Part shown: in pieces, positions 34,677 through 44,518 of the stretch
Layout of the letters: the number at the start of each line of letters is the position of its first letter
How positions within the stretch are numbered: the stretch's first letter is position 1
DNA from: Lachnospiraceae bacterium
Lineage (GTDB): Bacteria; Bacillota; Clostridia; Lachnospirales; Lachnospiraceae
Reading direction: 5' to 3'
Assembly (NCBI GenBank): GCA_017935565.1
Contig: JAGBHK010000023.1
Span: forward strand, 1 to 46,846
DNA: 46,846 bases
Position numbers and translations under genes: made by a program
Notes under the pieces: model-generated
Told to the model about the DNA's origin: nothing
The model's input: only the letters and a program-made list of their open reading frames with translations
Database searches by the model: none

Positions 34677-36632
34677 TCACATACCGCCAATCATTTCAAT
34701 AAATTCATCCTCGGTAATGATTGGAATATTAAGTTCCTTCGCCTTCTTATTTTTAGAAGAATTTGAAGTAATATCATTATTGATAAGATAATCTGTTTTA
34801 TTTGTAACCGAGCCTGTAACCTTGCCTCCAAGGGACTCAATTTTTTCTTTCACTTGATTTCGGTTCTCAAAATGATTAACCGAACCTGTAATAACAAATG
34901 TTTTACCTACAATTTCAGAATCTGTCGCCATTTCCGGCTTTTCCACAACCAATTCATCAAGAAGATTATTCAATTCTGTAATATTTTTCTCATCAGTAAA
35001 ATATTCTTCAAATGAATTTGCGATAACTTCGCCTATTCCTTCAATGCAAGTAAGTTCCTCTGTTTTTGCATTAACTACTTTTTCTAAATCATTATCAAAA
35101 TGTTTGCAAATCAATTTTGCATTAGCTAATCCTATATTAGCAATACCTAGACTATAAATAAGTTTAAATATCATAACATTTCTAGCTTTATCAGTAGCTG
35201 CAACAATATTTTCATAGGATTTTACTCCAAAGCCTGGCATATTCTCAATCTCGTCCTTATATCGATTCAACTTAAATATGTCCGCATATTCCTTAATAAA
35301 TCCCTTGTCCACAAACTTATCCAATGTTTCTTCCGACATTCCCTCAATGTTCATTGCATCTCTGCTAACGAAATGAGCGAATTTTTTGACATTTTTTACC
35401 GGACATGACTTATTTATGCAATAAAGTGATTTTACTTGATTTACGGACCTAATTTCAGTCTCACAGCCACAAACTGGACAGACTTTCGGTATCTCTATGT
35501 TACCACTTCTTGTTAAATTCTCATTTATCTGAGGAATAATCATATTCGCTTTGTACACAGTAATAGTGTCGCCAATTCCCAATGCCAACTCCTCAACTAT
35601 GCTAACATTATGCACACTGGCTCTAGTTACTGTAGTGCCTTCAAGGCTGACTGGTTCAAAAATTGCTACAGGATTAATAAGCCCAGTTCTCGAAGGACTC
35701 CAATGAATACTTGTAAGTTTTGTTGTCGCTAACTCATCCTTCCATTTGAACGCAATACCATTTCTTGGAAATTTTGCAGTATTTCCCAAAGATAAGCCAT
35801 AGGCAATGTCATCATAAATAAGTACAAGACCATCTGATGGAATCTCAAATGTCTTGATGGCTTCACTATAATATCCAACTGCTTCTTCAACATTTGTAGC
35901 GGAAACCTTTTTATATTCAACAACATCAAACCCTTGCTCTTTTAAAAACTCAAACTGTTTTTCCAATGAATTTTCAAAATCAACATCTTCAGCACTAACT
36001 AAATTAAATGCGTAAAAATTAACATTTCTACTTGCTGTAATCTCATTGTTAAGCTGTCTAACCGAACCAGAACATAAATTTCTTGGGTTTTTATACTTTT
36101 CATTTTCATCTTCAATAAGTTCATTAATCTTCTCAAAATCGGCGTATTTTATGACCGCTTCACCTCTAAGAACAAGTTTACCCTTGTAGGCAATGTTCAT
36201 TGGCATATTTTTGAAGGTTTTAGCATTATTTGTAATTACTTCGCCTACTTCACCATTTCCTCTCGTAACAGCCTTTTTTAAAGTGCCTCCCTCATATGTT
36301 AACACAACTGTCAAACCATCAAGTTTCCATGATAAAATACCTTCTTTATCACCTAAAAATGCCGCTAATGCATCCACCTCTTTTGTCTTATCGAGCGACA
36401 ACATTGGTTTTTCGTGAACTTCCTTTGGCAATTCACTTAATATCTCATATCCTACATTAACCGTTGGACTATTCGATAAAACCATGCCTGTTTCTTTCTC
36501 TAATTCGCATAATTCATCATATAATTTATCGTACTCGTAGTTTGACATTATCTCTCTACTTTCCTGATAATAAGCCTTTGAAGCCTCATTTAAAAGATTA
36601 ACCAATTCCTTTATTCTATCTATTTTACTCAT
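34677..36632 (-). CDS. ligA: NAD+-dependent DNA ligase
   Basis: LigA seals nicks in replication and repair. The 651-residue protein has the adenylation lysine at Lys103 (SWKLDGLTVVLTYEGG), the OB fold, a four-Cys zinc finger (CPVCGCETEIRS, then LYCINKSCPVK), helix-hairpin-helix repeats (ENMPGFGVKSYENI; LTCIEGIGEVIANSF) and a C-terminal BRCT domain (IVGKTFVITGSVNHF). ATG 36632 was chosen: GGAG lies seven bases before it, and the ten-residue upstream extension overlaps the rluF stop and is not family-like. The gene follows rluF by 19 bp. Several positions differ from textbook LigA (for example KLDGLTV), but all core residues are present. Confidence 0.96.
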   Translation of the reverse strand: MSKIDRIKELVNLLNEASKAYYQESREIMSNYEYDKLYDELCELEKETGMVLSNSPTVNVGYEILSELPKEVHEKPMLSLDKTKEVDALAAFLGDKEGILSWKLDGLTVVLTYEGGTLKKAVTRGNGEVGEVITNNAKTFKNMPMNIAYKGKLVLRGEAVIKYADFEKINELIEDENEKYKNPRNLCSGSVRQLNNEITASRNVNFYAFNLVSAEDVDFENSLEKQFEFLKEQGFDVVEYKKVSATNVEEAVGYYSEAIKTFEIPSDGLVLIYDDIAYGLSLGNTAKFPRNGIAFKWKDELATTKLTSIHWSPSRTGLINPVAIFEPVSLEGTTVTRASVHNVSIVEELALGIGDTITVYKANMIIPQINENLTRSGNIEIPKVCPVCGCETEIRSVNQVKSLYCINKSCPVKNVKKFAHFVSRDAMNIEGMSEETLDKFVDKGFIKEYADIFKLNRYKDEIENMPGFGVKSYENIVAATDKARNVMIFKLIYSLGIANIGLANAKLICKHFDNDLEKVVNAKTEELTCIEGIGEVIANSFEEYFTDEKNITELNNLLDELVVEKPEMATDSEIVGKTFVITGSVNHFENRNQVKEKIESLGGKVTGSVTNKTDYLINNDITSNSSKNKKAKELNIPIITEDEFIEMIGGM

Positions 36633-36651
36633 ATACATTCTCCATTCAATA

Positions 36652-37377
36652 CTATAATCCAAGGGATTTCTTTAATTTTAATAATTCCTCACCCTTTACT
36701 TCCCTATACTTACCAATAGGTAAATCCTTAAGGTTTACATTCATTATTCTAACTCTCTCAAGTTTTGTAACCTGATAATCATTTACTTCACACATTCGTC
36801 TAATCTGTCTGTTTAATCCCTGTGTCAAAACAATGCTAAAAGTATATTTACTAATTTTTCTAACATCACATTTTCTTGTAACCGTATCAATTTTATGTTC
36901 TTCATCATACAATTTAACGCCACCCGCCATAGCCTTTACAAATTCCTCTGTGACTGGTTTGTCCACTGTTACAATGTATTCCTTCTCATGATAGTTTGCT
37001 GCTCTCATAAGTTTATCGGATAACTGTCCATTATTAGTCAATAGTATAAGTCCTTGCGACTTCTTATCCAATCGACCTACCATAAACACCCTTTTAGGAT
37101 AATTCAAAAAGCTAATAATATTATCTTTATTAGACAAATCCGTGGTACACTCTATTCCAACAGGCTTATTAAGTGCCAATACAATCTCTTCGTCCTTATG
37201 CTGCACTTCTTTCCCATTAACTATTATTTTGTCTTCCTTTGTAACTTTTGTTCCAAGCGTCGCAACTTCACCATTTACATAAACTTTATTAAGTTCAATC
37301 ATTCTGTCCGCCTCACGTCTAGAACAGACTCCAACCTGACTTAAATATTTATTTAATCTCACTTCATTTTCTTGCAT
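36652..37377 (-). CDS. rluF: 23S rRNA pseudouridine synthase, RluF-like
   Basis: The 241-residue protein has an N-terminal S4 RNA-binding domain (RLNKYLSQVGVCSRREADRM) and a pseudouridine synthase domain with the catalytic Asp in GRLDKKSQGLILLTNNG. HEKEYIVTVDKPVTEEFV, QGLNRQIRRMCE and LERVRIMNVNL follow RluF (23S U2604) more closely than RsuA, which has GRLDIDTEGL-type text; the exact target is inferred. It is the first gene of a long minus-strand series (rluF, ligA, metA, sirohaem protein, ABC importer) with gaps of at most 37 bp, and a promoter candidate lies at 37412-37440. Confidence 0.9.
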   Translation of the reverse strand: MQENEVRLNKYLSQVGVCSRREADRMIELNKVYVNGEVATLGTKVTKEDKIIVNGKEVQHKDEEIVLALNKPVGIECTTDLSNKDNIISFLNYPKRVFMVGRLDKKSQGLILLTNNGQLSDKLMRAANYHEKEYIVTVDKPVTEEFVKAMAGGVKLYDEEHKIDTVTRKCDVRKISKYTFSIVLTQGLNRQIRRMCEVNDYQVTKLERVRIMNVNLKDLPIGKYREVKGEELLKLKKSLGL

Positions 37378-37411
37378 ACTGCGACAACCTCTTTCCTTTC
37401 ACATAAGTTAT

Positions 37412-37440
37412 ATTATATAACATTCCAAATTCTTTTTCTA
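37412..37440 (-). promoter_or_regulatory. Promoter candidate for the rluF-ligA-metA series
   Basis: On the minus strand TAGAAA (37440-37435) and a perfect TATAAT (37417-37412) are 17 bp apart, about 35 bp before the rluF start codon. Confidence 0.5.
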
Positions 37441-37497
37441 CCTTTTATCTACTAAATCTTCAATTCAAAAAGTAGATATTTTTCTATAGTGAAAGAT

Positions 37498-37526
37498 TTT
37501 ACAAATCATTATAATTATGGTATAAT
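37498..37526 (+). promoter_or_regulatory. Promoter of the diguanylate cyclase gene
   Basis: TTTACA (37498-37503) and TATAAT (37521-37526) are 17 bp apart, about 40 bp before the ATG at 37568. Just upstream, TATCTACT and AGTAGATA form an 8-bp inverted repeat around 37445-37479 that could be a regulator site. Confidence 0.7.
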
Positions 37527-37567
37527 GTTTATAATTATTTAATTGTACTTGAACTGGAGAGAAGAAT

Positions 37568-39259
37568 ATGAAAAAACAAAAAAATCGGATTGAGCATCTA
37601 TATATTTTTTTAATTATATTGGTGTTTTGTCTTTTATTACTGACATATATACAGGTTGTTCAAAATAAAGCTGGAAATGTAACCAACAAAAAAACTTCTT
37701 ACAACATAACTTATCTCGATGATTTGTCATATTTTGATGGCAATATGGAAACAGAAATTGACGATATTAATGATTTAGATACAGATAATTATGTATTTGT
37801 CAAAGGAACATTTCCTACAGATATGGATTACAATGCTGCACTTGGTTTTCATAGCATACATCAACATGTTTCTGTGAAAATCAAAGAAAATGAAACTTAT
37901 ACTGAAATATATGAATTTTCCAGACCCAAATCCAAACTTGGATTTGGATATACCCCTGGACATGCTTACAATATTATAGATAATATCTACGAATATGCAG
38001 GTAAAGATTTTTTAATTCAACTTTATTCACCATATGGTATATCGTATGAAGACATACCAAATTTTATAATAGGTTCAAACACTAACATTGTATTATATGG
38101 TTTAAAAGAATCTTCACTCGTTTTATGTTCGTCATTTATAATATTTTTACTTGGTATATTTTCATTATTTATATTTGTAATATTCAAAAAATACATTATT
38201 CGCGGCGATTTGACATTACTATATGCTGGAATATTCTCCATTGTTGTATCCATTTGGACTATAAACGAGCAACCTATAATGTCATACTTTTTAAACAATA
38301 GCATCCTAACCGCATACTTGTCATACATATCACTACTGCTTGTTGCCCCAAGCATTTACCTCTTTTTTAGAGAATTATGTAAGACAAAAGAAAATCCTAT
38401 TTGGGATATTTCATTAATAATTAGTTACTTAAATTTGATTATCCACACATTCTTGCATATACTTAATATTGCTGATTTTAAAGAATGTTTACCTACTATC
38501 CAAATAGTATTTTTAGTTACTGCAATTGTAATATTCATTTACTCTGCATATATTACATTTAAAAAGCGTACTACTGATGGTTGGATAAACTTTATATGTG
38601 TAATTTGTTTGTATATCGGCTATTTCCTTTATTTATACAGCTATTACACAGACCAAACCAACAAATTATACTATGGTAGCACCTTTATTATCATTTACTT
38701 GATTGTAATTATCACATTATATATTCGCAAGAGTATTACTTACATGATTAAGAGCGACCAGGCTGAATTTTACGAGAATCTTGCATATAAAGATAGCCTT
38801 ACAAACCTCTTCAATCGTTTAGCTTATGATACTGCCATTGCTAATGTTGATGTAAAAAAAGCATCCTATATCATCGTAATTTTCGACCTAAATAACTTGA
38901 AACACTTCAATGATGTTTACGGCCACACTATTGGTGATACTTACATTATAGATAGTTCTGCAATGATTAAACAAGCGTTCGCGGACCTAGGCAATGTATA
39001 TAGAATCGGCGGTGATGAATTCTGTATCATAATGGAAGATAAGAGCATTTTCCAATACGAAACAGCAACTCGTACGCTTGATACATTGACATACAATTAC
39101 AACAAAGTGTCTGATGTATTGAAGATAAATATTGCATATGGATATGCACAATACGATAAATCCATCGATAGAGATATTTATGAAACAAGAAACAGAGCTG
39201 ATGCTATGATGTACGAAAAGAAATTCTTTATGAAACAAAATCAAGTTCCATTGATTTAA
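37568..39259 (+). CDS. Membrane diguanylate cyclase (ectodomain, multi-helix membrane region, GGDEF)
   Basis: The 563-residue protein has an N-terminal helix (about 11-31), an extracellular region to about residue 175, then seven or eight transmembrane helices to about 395, similar to 7TM sensor (DISM-like) proteins. A GGDEF domain spans about 405-555 (LTNLFNRLAYD, GGDEF at 481-485 intact). GGDEF enzymes make cyclic di-GMP. The inhibitory RxxD site five residues before GGDEF is absent (the Arg position is Ala in AFADLGNVYRI), so product feedback is unlikely. It is a single-gene unit with its own promoter and terminator. In this window the only HD-GYP counterpart is degenerate. Confidence 0.92.
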   Translation: MKKQKNRIEHLYIFLIILVFCLLLLTYIQVVQNKAGNVTNKKTSYNITYLDDLSYFDGNMETEIDDINDLDTDNYVFVKGTFPTDMDYNAALGFHSIHQHVSVKIKENETYTEIYEFSRPKSKLGFGYTPGHAYNIIDNIYEYAGKDFLIQLYSPYGISYEDIPNFIIGSNTNIVLYGLKESSLVLCSSFIIFLLGIFSLFIFVIFKKYIIRGDLTLLYAGIFSIVVSIWTINEQPIMSYFLNNSILTAYLSYISLLLVAPSIYLFFRELCKTKENPIWDISLIISYLNLIIHTFLHILNIADFKECLPTIQIVFLVTAIVIFIYSAYITFKKRTTDGWINFICVICLYIGYFLYLYSYYTDQTNKLYYGSTFIIIYLIVIITLYIRKSITYMIKSDQAEFYENLAYKDSLTNLFNRLAYDTAIANVDVKKASYIIVIFDLNNLKHFNDVYGHTIGDTYIIDSSAMIKQAFADLGNVYRIGGDEFCIIMEDKSIFQYETATRTLDTLTYNYNKVSDVLKINIAYGYAQYDKSIDRDIYETRNRADAMMYEKKFFMKQNQVPLI

Positions 39260-39268
39260 AAAATAATT

Positions 39269-39317
39269 AAGACCAATCACTTCTTTACAAGTAAAAGTGA
39301 TTGGTCTTCTTATTTTC
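39269..39317 (+). terminator. Terminator after the diguanylate cyclase gene
   Basis: AAGACCAATCACTT (39269-39282) pairs with AAGTGATTGGTCTT (39295-39308) over a 12-nt loop, followed by CTTATTTTC. Convergent gdhA ends 37 bp further on and may use it as well. Confidence 0.85.
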
Positions 39318-39353
39318 TTATCGTCAAACGACGTTTAGCTTATTGCCTAACGA

Positions 39354-40724
<1,371 letters not shown>

Positions 40725-40790
40725 TCAGTTAATATTACTTCATTAAATCATACTAATAACTCGCAAATAATTATATTATATCATTTTAAA

Positions 40791-41552
40791 TTATTCAACT
40801 TTTTTTTCATCTGATTTTTGACTATTCAAAGCCTCTACAACGCTCTTAATCTCGCTATTACTGTCTATTACTGCATTGTATTCAGATTGTATTTTTTCAA
40901 TGAGAATATTCAATTCTGTCACCTGTTCCCCGTCACTCATAAACTGTTCATATTTTTCACCTAATCCAATATTATGAACACGTAACTTTGAATCAGCATC
41001 TTTTTTCACCAAAAAGAATTCTGCTGCAGGTAGTAATGTTTCGAAATTATTAAGTTTAACATCATATCTAACGAATACAACTGATATATCTTTATCACTG
41101 TCTAGCATATAAACTTCAATATTATTATATGACTCGATATATCTTTGCTTAATTTCGTTATTGTCAATATTAACTGCCTCCATCGAATCTACAAGTGGCT
41201 CTAGCAATGTCATATCACCTTGTACATAAGCCGCATCAATATACGAAGTCATAAGCTTATATACTTCATCATCTGCACCTGAAGCAACTAATTCAGGTGT
41301 GTTATCTTCATCTTTCACATCGCCACTTACTTCCTCCTCGGCCACATTCGATGTTTCCTCTTCTTTACTTTCACTGGTATCATCTTTTGAATTTGTCAGT
41401 ATCATCGCGATAATCAATATCACAAAAAGCACAAATAATAATATCCATAATATTTTTAATTTATCGTTATCACTCATTTTAGAATTATTTTGACTTACAT
41501 TTATTTTCTTCTTACTTTCAAACTCTTTTATCTCTTTATATTCATTGTTCAT
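40791..41552 (-). CDS. Single-pass membrane protein with NTF2-like outer domain
   Basis: The 253-residue protein has a cytoplasmic charged start of about 32 residues, one transmembrane helix (about 33-53, KILWILLFVLFVILIIAMIL), an acidic Ser/Glu-rich linker to about 95 and an outer domain at about 95-205. That domain (VYKLMTSYIDAAYVQGDMTL, then QRYIESYNNIEVYML and VVFVRYDVKL) resembles NTF2-like folds seen in Firmicute envelope proteins. A helical C-terminal stretch follows. The function is unknown. It faces the divergent tRNA-Arg gene, and no terminator hairpin was evident between it and gdhA. Confidence 0.75.
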   Translation of the reverse strand: MNNEYKEIKEFESKKKINVSQNNSKMSDNDKLKILWILLFVLFVILIIAMILTNSKDDTSESKEEETSNVAEEEVSGDVKDEDNTPELVASGADDEVYKLMTSYIDAAYVQGDMTLLEPLVDSMEAVNIDNNEIKQRYIESYNNIEVYMLDSDKDISVVFVRYDVKLNNFETLLPAAEFFLVKKDADSKLRVHNIGLGEKYEQFMSDGEQVTELNILIEKIQSEYNAVIDSNSEIKSVVEALNSQKSDEKKVE

Positions 41553-41622
41553 TGATTTTACCTCTCATATGTATAGCATAAAAATATAATATCAAAAATA
41601 CGTGTAAAACTCAACAAATATA

Positions 41623-41651
41623 TTGCTTTAAATCTTTTATTATTATATAAT
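41623..41651 (+). promoter_or_regulatory. Promoter of the tRNA-Arg gene
   Basis: TTGCTT (41623-41628) and a perfect TATAAT (41646-41651) are 17 bp apart; the tRNA begins 10 bp after the -10 box. Confidence 0.75.
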
Positions 41652-41660
41652 TCAATTGCT

Positions 41661-41732
41661 GCATTCGTAGTCTAATGGATATAACGTACTCCTCCGGAGA
41701 GTAAGATGCTGGTTCGATTCCTGCCGAATGCG
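41661..41732 (+). tRNA. tRNA-Arg (anticodon CCG)
   Basis: The acceptor stem GCATTCG (41661-41667) pairs with CGAATGC (41725-41731), with discriminator G at 41732. The anticodon stem TACTC/GAGTA holds the loop CTCCGGA, giving anticodon CCG (Arg, codon CGG). The T-loop is TTCGATT, and its stem GCTGG/CCTGC has one T-T mismatch in the middle. No CCA is encoded. A promoter precedes it and a terminator follows, so it is a single-gene unit. Confidence 0.93.
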
Positions 41733-41748
41733 TTTCTTATCAGAAAAT

Positions 41749-41775
41749 AAAAGAGCAGGGTTTCTGCTCTTTTTA
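41749..41775. terminator. Bidirectional terminator after tRNA-Arg and the GNAT pair
   Basis: AAAGAGCAG (41750-41758) pairs with CTGCTCTTT (41764-41772), with T-runs on both strands. It ends the tRNA transcript from the left and the GNAT/57-residue transcript from the right. Confidence 0.85.
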
Positions 41776-41784
41776 TGGTGTTAG

Positions 41785-41958
41785 TTATTTAATTCTAAAC
41801 TTTTCGGCTTCTGTTTCAGTTAATGGTCGTCCGATTTTTCTAATTAATTCAAAAGCAGCCCTGTAATCATAAATTTTTCCATCTGAAACTTCTGTTAACC
41901 TTCCATCTTTTGAATAACGTTCAATATCAATTACATCCTTTTTTAACAAAACATTCAC
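41785..41958 (-). CDS. 57-residue partner of the GNAT-like protein
   Basis: A frame of 58 codons begins at GTG 41958, immediately after the TAG stop of the upstream GNAT-like gene (TAGGTG), and ends at TAA 41787-41785. GGAAAG lies just before it, inside the end of the GNAT gene. The product is small and charged: MNVLLKKDVIDIERYSKDG, then RLTEVSDGKIYDYRAAFELI and GRPLTETEAEKFRIK. From memory, small proteins of this type follow this GNAT-like family in many genomes, so the two probably form a functional pair, possibly toxin-antitoxin-like. It has no membrane or export signal. The stop is 10 bp from a bidirectional terminator. Confidence 0.75.
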   Translation of the reverse strand: MNVLLKKDVIDIERYSKDGRLTEVSDGKIYDYRAAFELIRKIGRPLTETEAEKFRIK

Positions 41959-42456
41959 CTACTTTCCAAAATATTGCTCCATTAACTTATTTGCGTTTGC
42001 TTCCCAAATTATCATTCTTTGACCTTGAAATACTTCCGCACCTATCTTTTCTTGATAATAATTTATCAATCCTGTTTTTGATGTGAATGCCACAACACCA
42101 TCACATCCTGCTTCAAGGCTAATTTTACAAGCTATTGCAAATAAATGACCTCCTACGCCTTCATACTTACCTTTATTACCAAAATTATGCGGGGCTGACT
42201 CGACTAATTTAACATCTGCGACGCCACCATCAATCTTAAGTGCAATTCGACCTTGGACAATATCACTTCCATCAACAAACAACTCATATACATCATAATC
42301 ATCTTTATTGGCAATAGTCCAATCAAATTTCCAATTTTTCGTTTCAGTTCTAGAGACTTTACTATTTCTTTTTTTATAATTAGTATTAACCACTTTACCC
42401 GAAATTCTTTCATTAAGGCAATTTGTAAGTTTATCAATTATAATGTCTATTTTCAT
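41959..42456 (-). CDS. GNAT-like protein of a two-gene module
   Basis: The 165-residue protein begins MKIDIIIDKLTNCLNER and has a GNAT-like C-terminal half: IALKIDGGVADVKLVESAPH, GNKGKYEGVGGHLFAIACKI and CDGVVAFTSKTGLINYYQEK, corresponding to the central strand, acetyl-CoA-binding loop and late helix of acetyltransferases. ATG 42456 was chosen: the upstream TTG at 42501 sits on the -35 box of the predicted promoter and cannot be in the mRNA. The transcript would begin only about 10 nt before the ATG, so it is almost leaderless. GTG of the 57-residue gene follows its stop directly. Which molecule it acetylates, if any, is unknown. Confidence 0.75.
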   Translation of the reverse strand: MKIDIIIDKLTNCLNERISGKVVNTNYKKRNSKVSRTETKNWKFDWTIANKDDYDVYELFVDGSDIVQGRIALKIDGGVADVKLVESAPHNFGNKGKYEGVGGHLFAIACKISLEAGCDGVVAFTSKTGLINYYQEKIGAEVFQGQRMIIWEANANKLMEQYFGK

Positions 42457-42472
42457 CAGTTCATTTTTCCTT

Positions 42473-42501
42473 ATTATACCATAAATTTTAAATAAAAACA
42501 A
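42473..42501 (-). promoter_or_regulatory. Promoter of the GNAT/57-residue pair
   Basis: On the minus strand TTGTTT (42501-42496) and a perfect TATAAT (42478-42473) are 17 bp apart. The -10 box ends only 16 bp before the ATG, leaving a very short leader. Confidence 0.65.
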
Positions 42502-42534
42502 CGATACAATAAATACCTTCCATTACTATTATTT

Positions 42535-43458
42535 TTATGCTATCGCCAATTTCTTACCATTATAGCAATACACATTATCAGACAACACTTCCAAGTAATC
42601 GACTTCATTTTCATTGATTTCTTTTACCATACTTTTCATCTCTTCAATAGAAATATCCGTTTTAGGCACGACAATCACCTCATGTATACTACTTGGTAAC
42701 ACATAATACTCCCCTTGAAATTTCTCATAAAAATATTTAAGCACTGGCTCATACAAAATAACAGCCGCTCCTAAAGTCTTTTTACTATTGGTAATCACAT
42801 ACATTGGATATTCCGCATCAGCGGTTTCTTCAATTATTTGTTCGGCTTCTTCCCTACTAATACGACCATTTTCAATCATCTCTTCATATATTCTAATAGC
42901 CATGTCTTTAATATCACAAATCTCTACGTCCAACACCTCTATCATATTTTTGTAACCATCAAAAAACACCGTATTAAAATCGACCTTCCACATTTCAATG
43001 CAATCGTTTGTTACATTTGAAGTCATATATCCAATTTTCTCATCGTTCCATAATACATATGCGACAATTGCCAAATCATGAAACTTTCTATATGGTAATT
43101 TGCTAAGCATTTCCTTATTTCTTTCAATATTGACAAGTTTTAACATAACCTTGTCTTTAACCTGGTCATAATCACTTATGTCATCCATAGTCAAATTAAC
43201 CTTTTTTTCATATTTGAAATGTATTGCAATAATGTTATTAGCTATGTCTGTCAATTCAACACCTGCAACATACATATCATAAAAATCATCAAGGTATATT
43301 GTTGGTATAGCACCACTATATCCTCGTTCACCAATGGTTATCGCCACCAACTCTACTCCATTATTTTTTGTAACCTTATGAAGATTCACCTCATAATTTA
43401 CTTCCATTATGTCTCTTACAATTTTGAGTATCTCATTTTGAAATTCTAAATAGTCCAT
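42535..43458 (-). CDS. DUF5688 family protein
   Basis: The 307-residue protein matches the DUF5688 family, common and often multi-copy in Lachnospiraceae. Typical stretches are MDYLEFQNEILKIVRDIM, YLDDFYDMYVAG, NKEMLSKLPYRKFHDLAIV and the C-terminal MYVITNSKKTLGAAVILYE and YYVLPSSIHEVIVVP. It has no signal peptide or membrane helix. ATG 43458 has a GGAGG six bases upstream; the TTG one codon earlier is less likely. A strong promoter is 90 bp upstream. The function is unknown, and its neighbours give no clear hint. Confidence 0.88.
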   Translation of the reverse strand: MDYLEFQNEILKIVRDIMEVNYEVNLHKVTKNNGVELVAITIGERGYSGAIPTIYLDDFYDMYVAGVELTDIANNIIAIHFKYEKKVNLTMDDISDYDQVKDKVMLKLVNIERNKEMLSKLPYRKFHDLAIVAYVLWNDEKIGYMTSNVTNDCIEMWKVDFNTVFFDGYKNMIEVLDVEICDIKDMAIRIYEEMIENGRISREEAEQIIEETADAEYPMYVITNSKKTLGAAVILYEPVLKYFYEKFQGEYYVLPSSIHEVIVVPKTDISIEEMKSMVKEINENEVDYLEVLSDNVYCYNGKKLAIA

Positions 43459-43547
43459 CAATTTCCTCCATATACTTTAAATATTTTCAGAAACTATGAA
43501 CTTAAAGTTTTTATATAGATTTAAATTTAATGATTTAAGATATAAAT

Positions 43548-43576
43548 ATACTATAATATCTAACAATTTATGTCAA
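43548..43576 (-). promoter_or_regulatory. Promoter of the DUF5688 gene
   Basis: On the minus strand a perfect TTGACA (43576-43571) and TAGTAT (43553-43548) are 17 bp apart, about 90 bp before the start codon. Confidence 0.65.
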
Positions 43577-43601
43577 TGACTTTCTTCTTAGATTTTATAC
43601 G

Positions 43602-43639
43602 AAAATAGAGGTTGCTTCGCAAACTCTTCGCGCCTGAGC
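43602..43639. repeat. Partial copy of the multi-hairpin intergenic repeat
   Basis: This stretch matches 20286-20323 almost base for base (AAAATAGAG, GCAAACTCTTCGCGCC, GAGC), with a few single-base differences. Only the first hairpin of the longer copy is kept. It lies between the DUF5688 promoter and the terminator of the first surface-protein gene. Confidence 0.75.
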
Positions 43640-43672
43640 AAAAGAAAGAGGTACCTCTTATGAAGTACCTCT
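43639..43672 (-). terminator. Terminator of the leftmost surface-protein gene
   Basis: On the minus strand AGAGGTAC (43672-43665) pairs with GTACCTCT (43654-43647), followed by TTCTTTT. The same hairpin follows the other two paralogues. Confidence 0.7.
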
Positions 43673-43705
43673 AATAAACTTATTGTTTAATTTTGTTTAC
43701 TGAAA

Positions 43706-44518
43706 TTATTCAGCAACTGTTCTTCTCTTTAATACAACTACTACAGAAACTGCAGCTACTGCAAGAAGAATACCTACCATTGTAGAATCACCTGTATCTG
43801 GTGTTGTAGCGCCAGCGTTTGAACCAGCGTTTGTATTTGTGTCTGTTGTATTGTTATCTGTTGCGTTGTTATCTGTTGCGTTGTTATCAGCTGATGCTTC
43901 AACCTTTGCAACTGTTACATCCGATGTGTCACATGCAAAAAATACATATAAACCAGCACTTGTATCAACATCTGTTGTAGCTGTGTATGTAAAACCATGT
44001 CCATTTGCACCTGTAACAACATACTCTAAAGAAATACCTGTTGCTGTCTTAGAAATCTTTGCATCAATATGAGCATCCTTCATAACCGCAACTAAATCAT
44101 CCCATTTATCAATTGCACCCTTATCATCACCATTAACATTTTCTGTTGAGAAAACATCTTCTGAATCCCATGTTGTTGTGTAAGTAATAGCATTGCCGTC
44201 GACAGACTTGTTGTCTCCGCCGCCCCAGCCCCAGCTATCAGCACGAACTACGGCATATTCCTTATAGCCTTCGAAGTTATCTGCGCTTGGAGTTGTAGCA
44301 CCATCTGTTGCAACATTTACAAATACTGCACTAAGATTCTGATAGTTTGCACTACCACCCTTAACATCAATATCAAATTCTACAGTATCAGTAACTTCAT
44401 AACCTGGTGTCCATGCCGTCCACCAAGCACCTGTAATTGTGTCTGCTGCAAATGCACTTAATGCACTTGAAATAACCATTGTAGCTGCTAAAGCAACTGT
44501 TAAAAGTTTCTTCTTCAT
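43706..44518 (-). CDS. Cell-wall-anchored surface protein, tandem paralogue 1
   Basis: The 270-residue protein has a signal peptide (MKKKLLTVALAATMV..., cleavage after AFA at about 24), a beta-rich domain at about 28-205, a low-complexity Asn/Thr/Asp linker with NNATD repeats, and a C-terminal sortase signal TTPDTGD followed by a hydrophobic helix and KRRTVAE. The domain starts ITGAWWTAWTPGYEV and contains YAVVRADSWGWGGG; the aromatic and glycine content recalls carbohydrate-binding beta-sandwiches, but this is inference. The RAD-aromatic motif is shared with the other two copies. The sortase is not in this window. A leader of about 70 nt is nearly identical to that of paralogue 2. Confidence 0.85.
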   Translation of the reverse strand: MKKKLLTVALAATMVISSALSAFAADTITGAWWTAWTPGYEVTDTVEFDIDVKGGSANYQNLSAVFVNVATDGATTPSADNFEGYKEYAVVRADSWGWGGGDNKSVDGNAITYTTTWDSEDVFSTENVNGDDKGAIDKWDDLVAVMKDAHIDAKISKTATGISLEYVVTGANGHGFTYTATTDVDTSAGLYVFFACDTSDVTVAKVEASADNNATDNNATDNNTTDTNTNAGSNAGATTPDTGDSTMVGILLAVAAVSVVVVLKRRTVAE

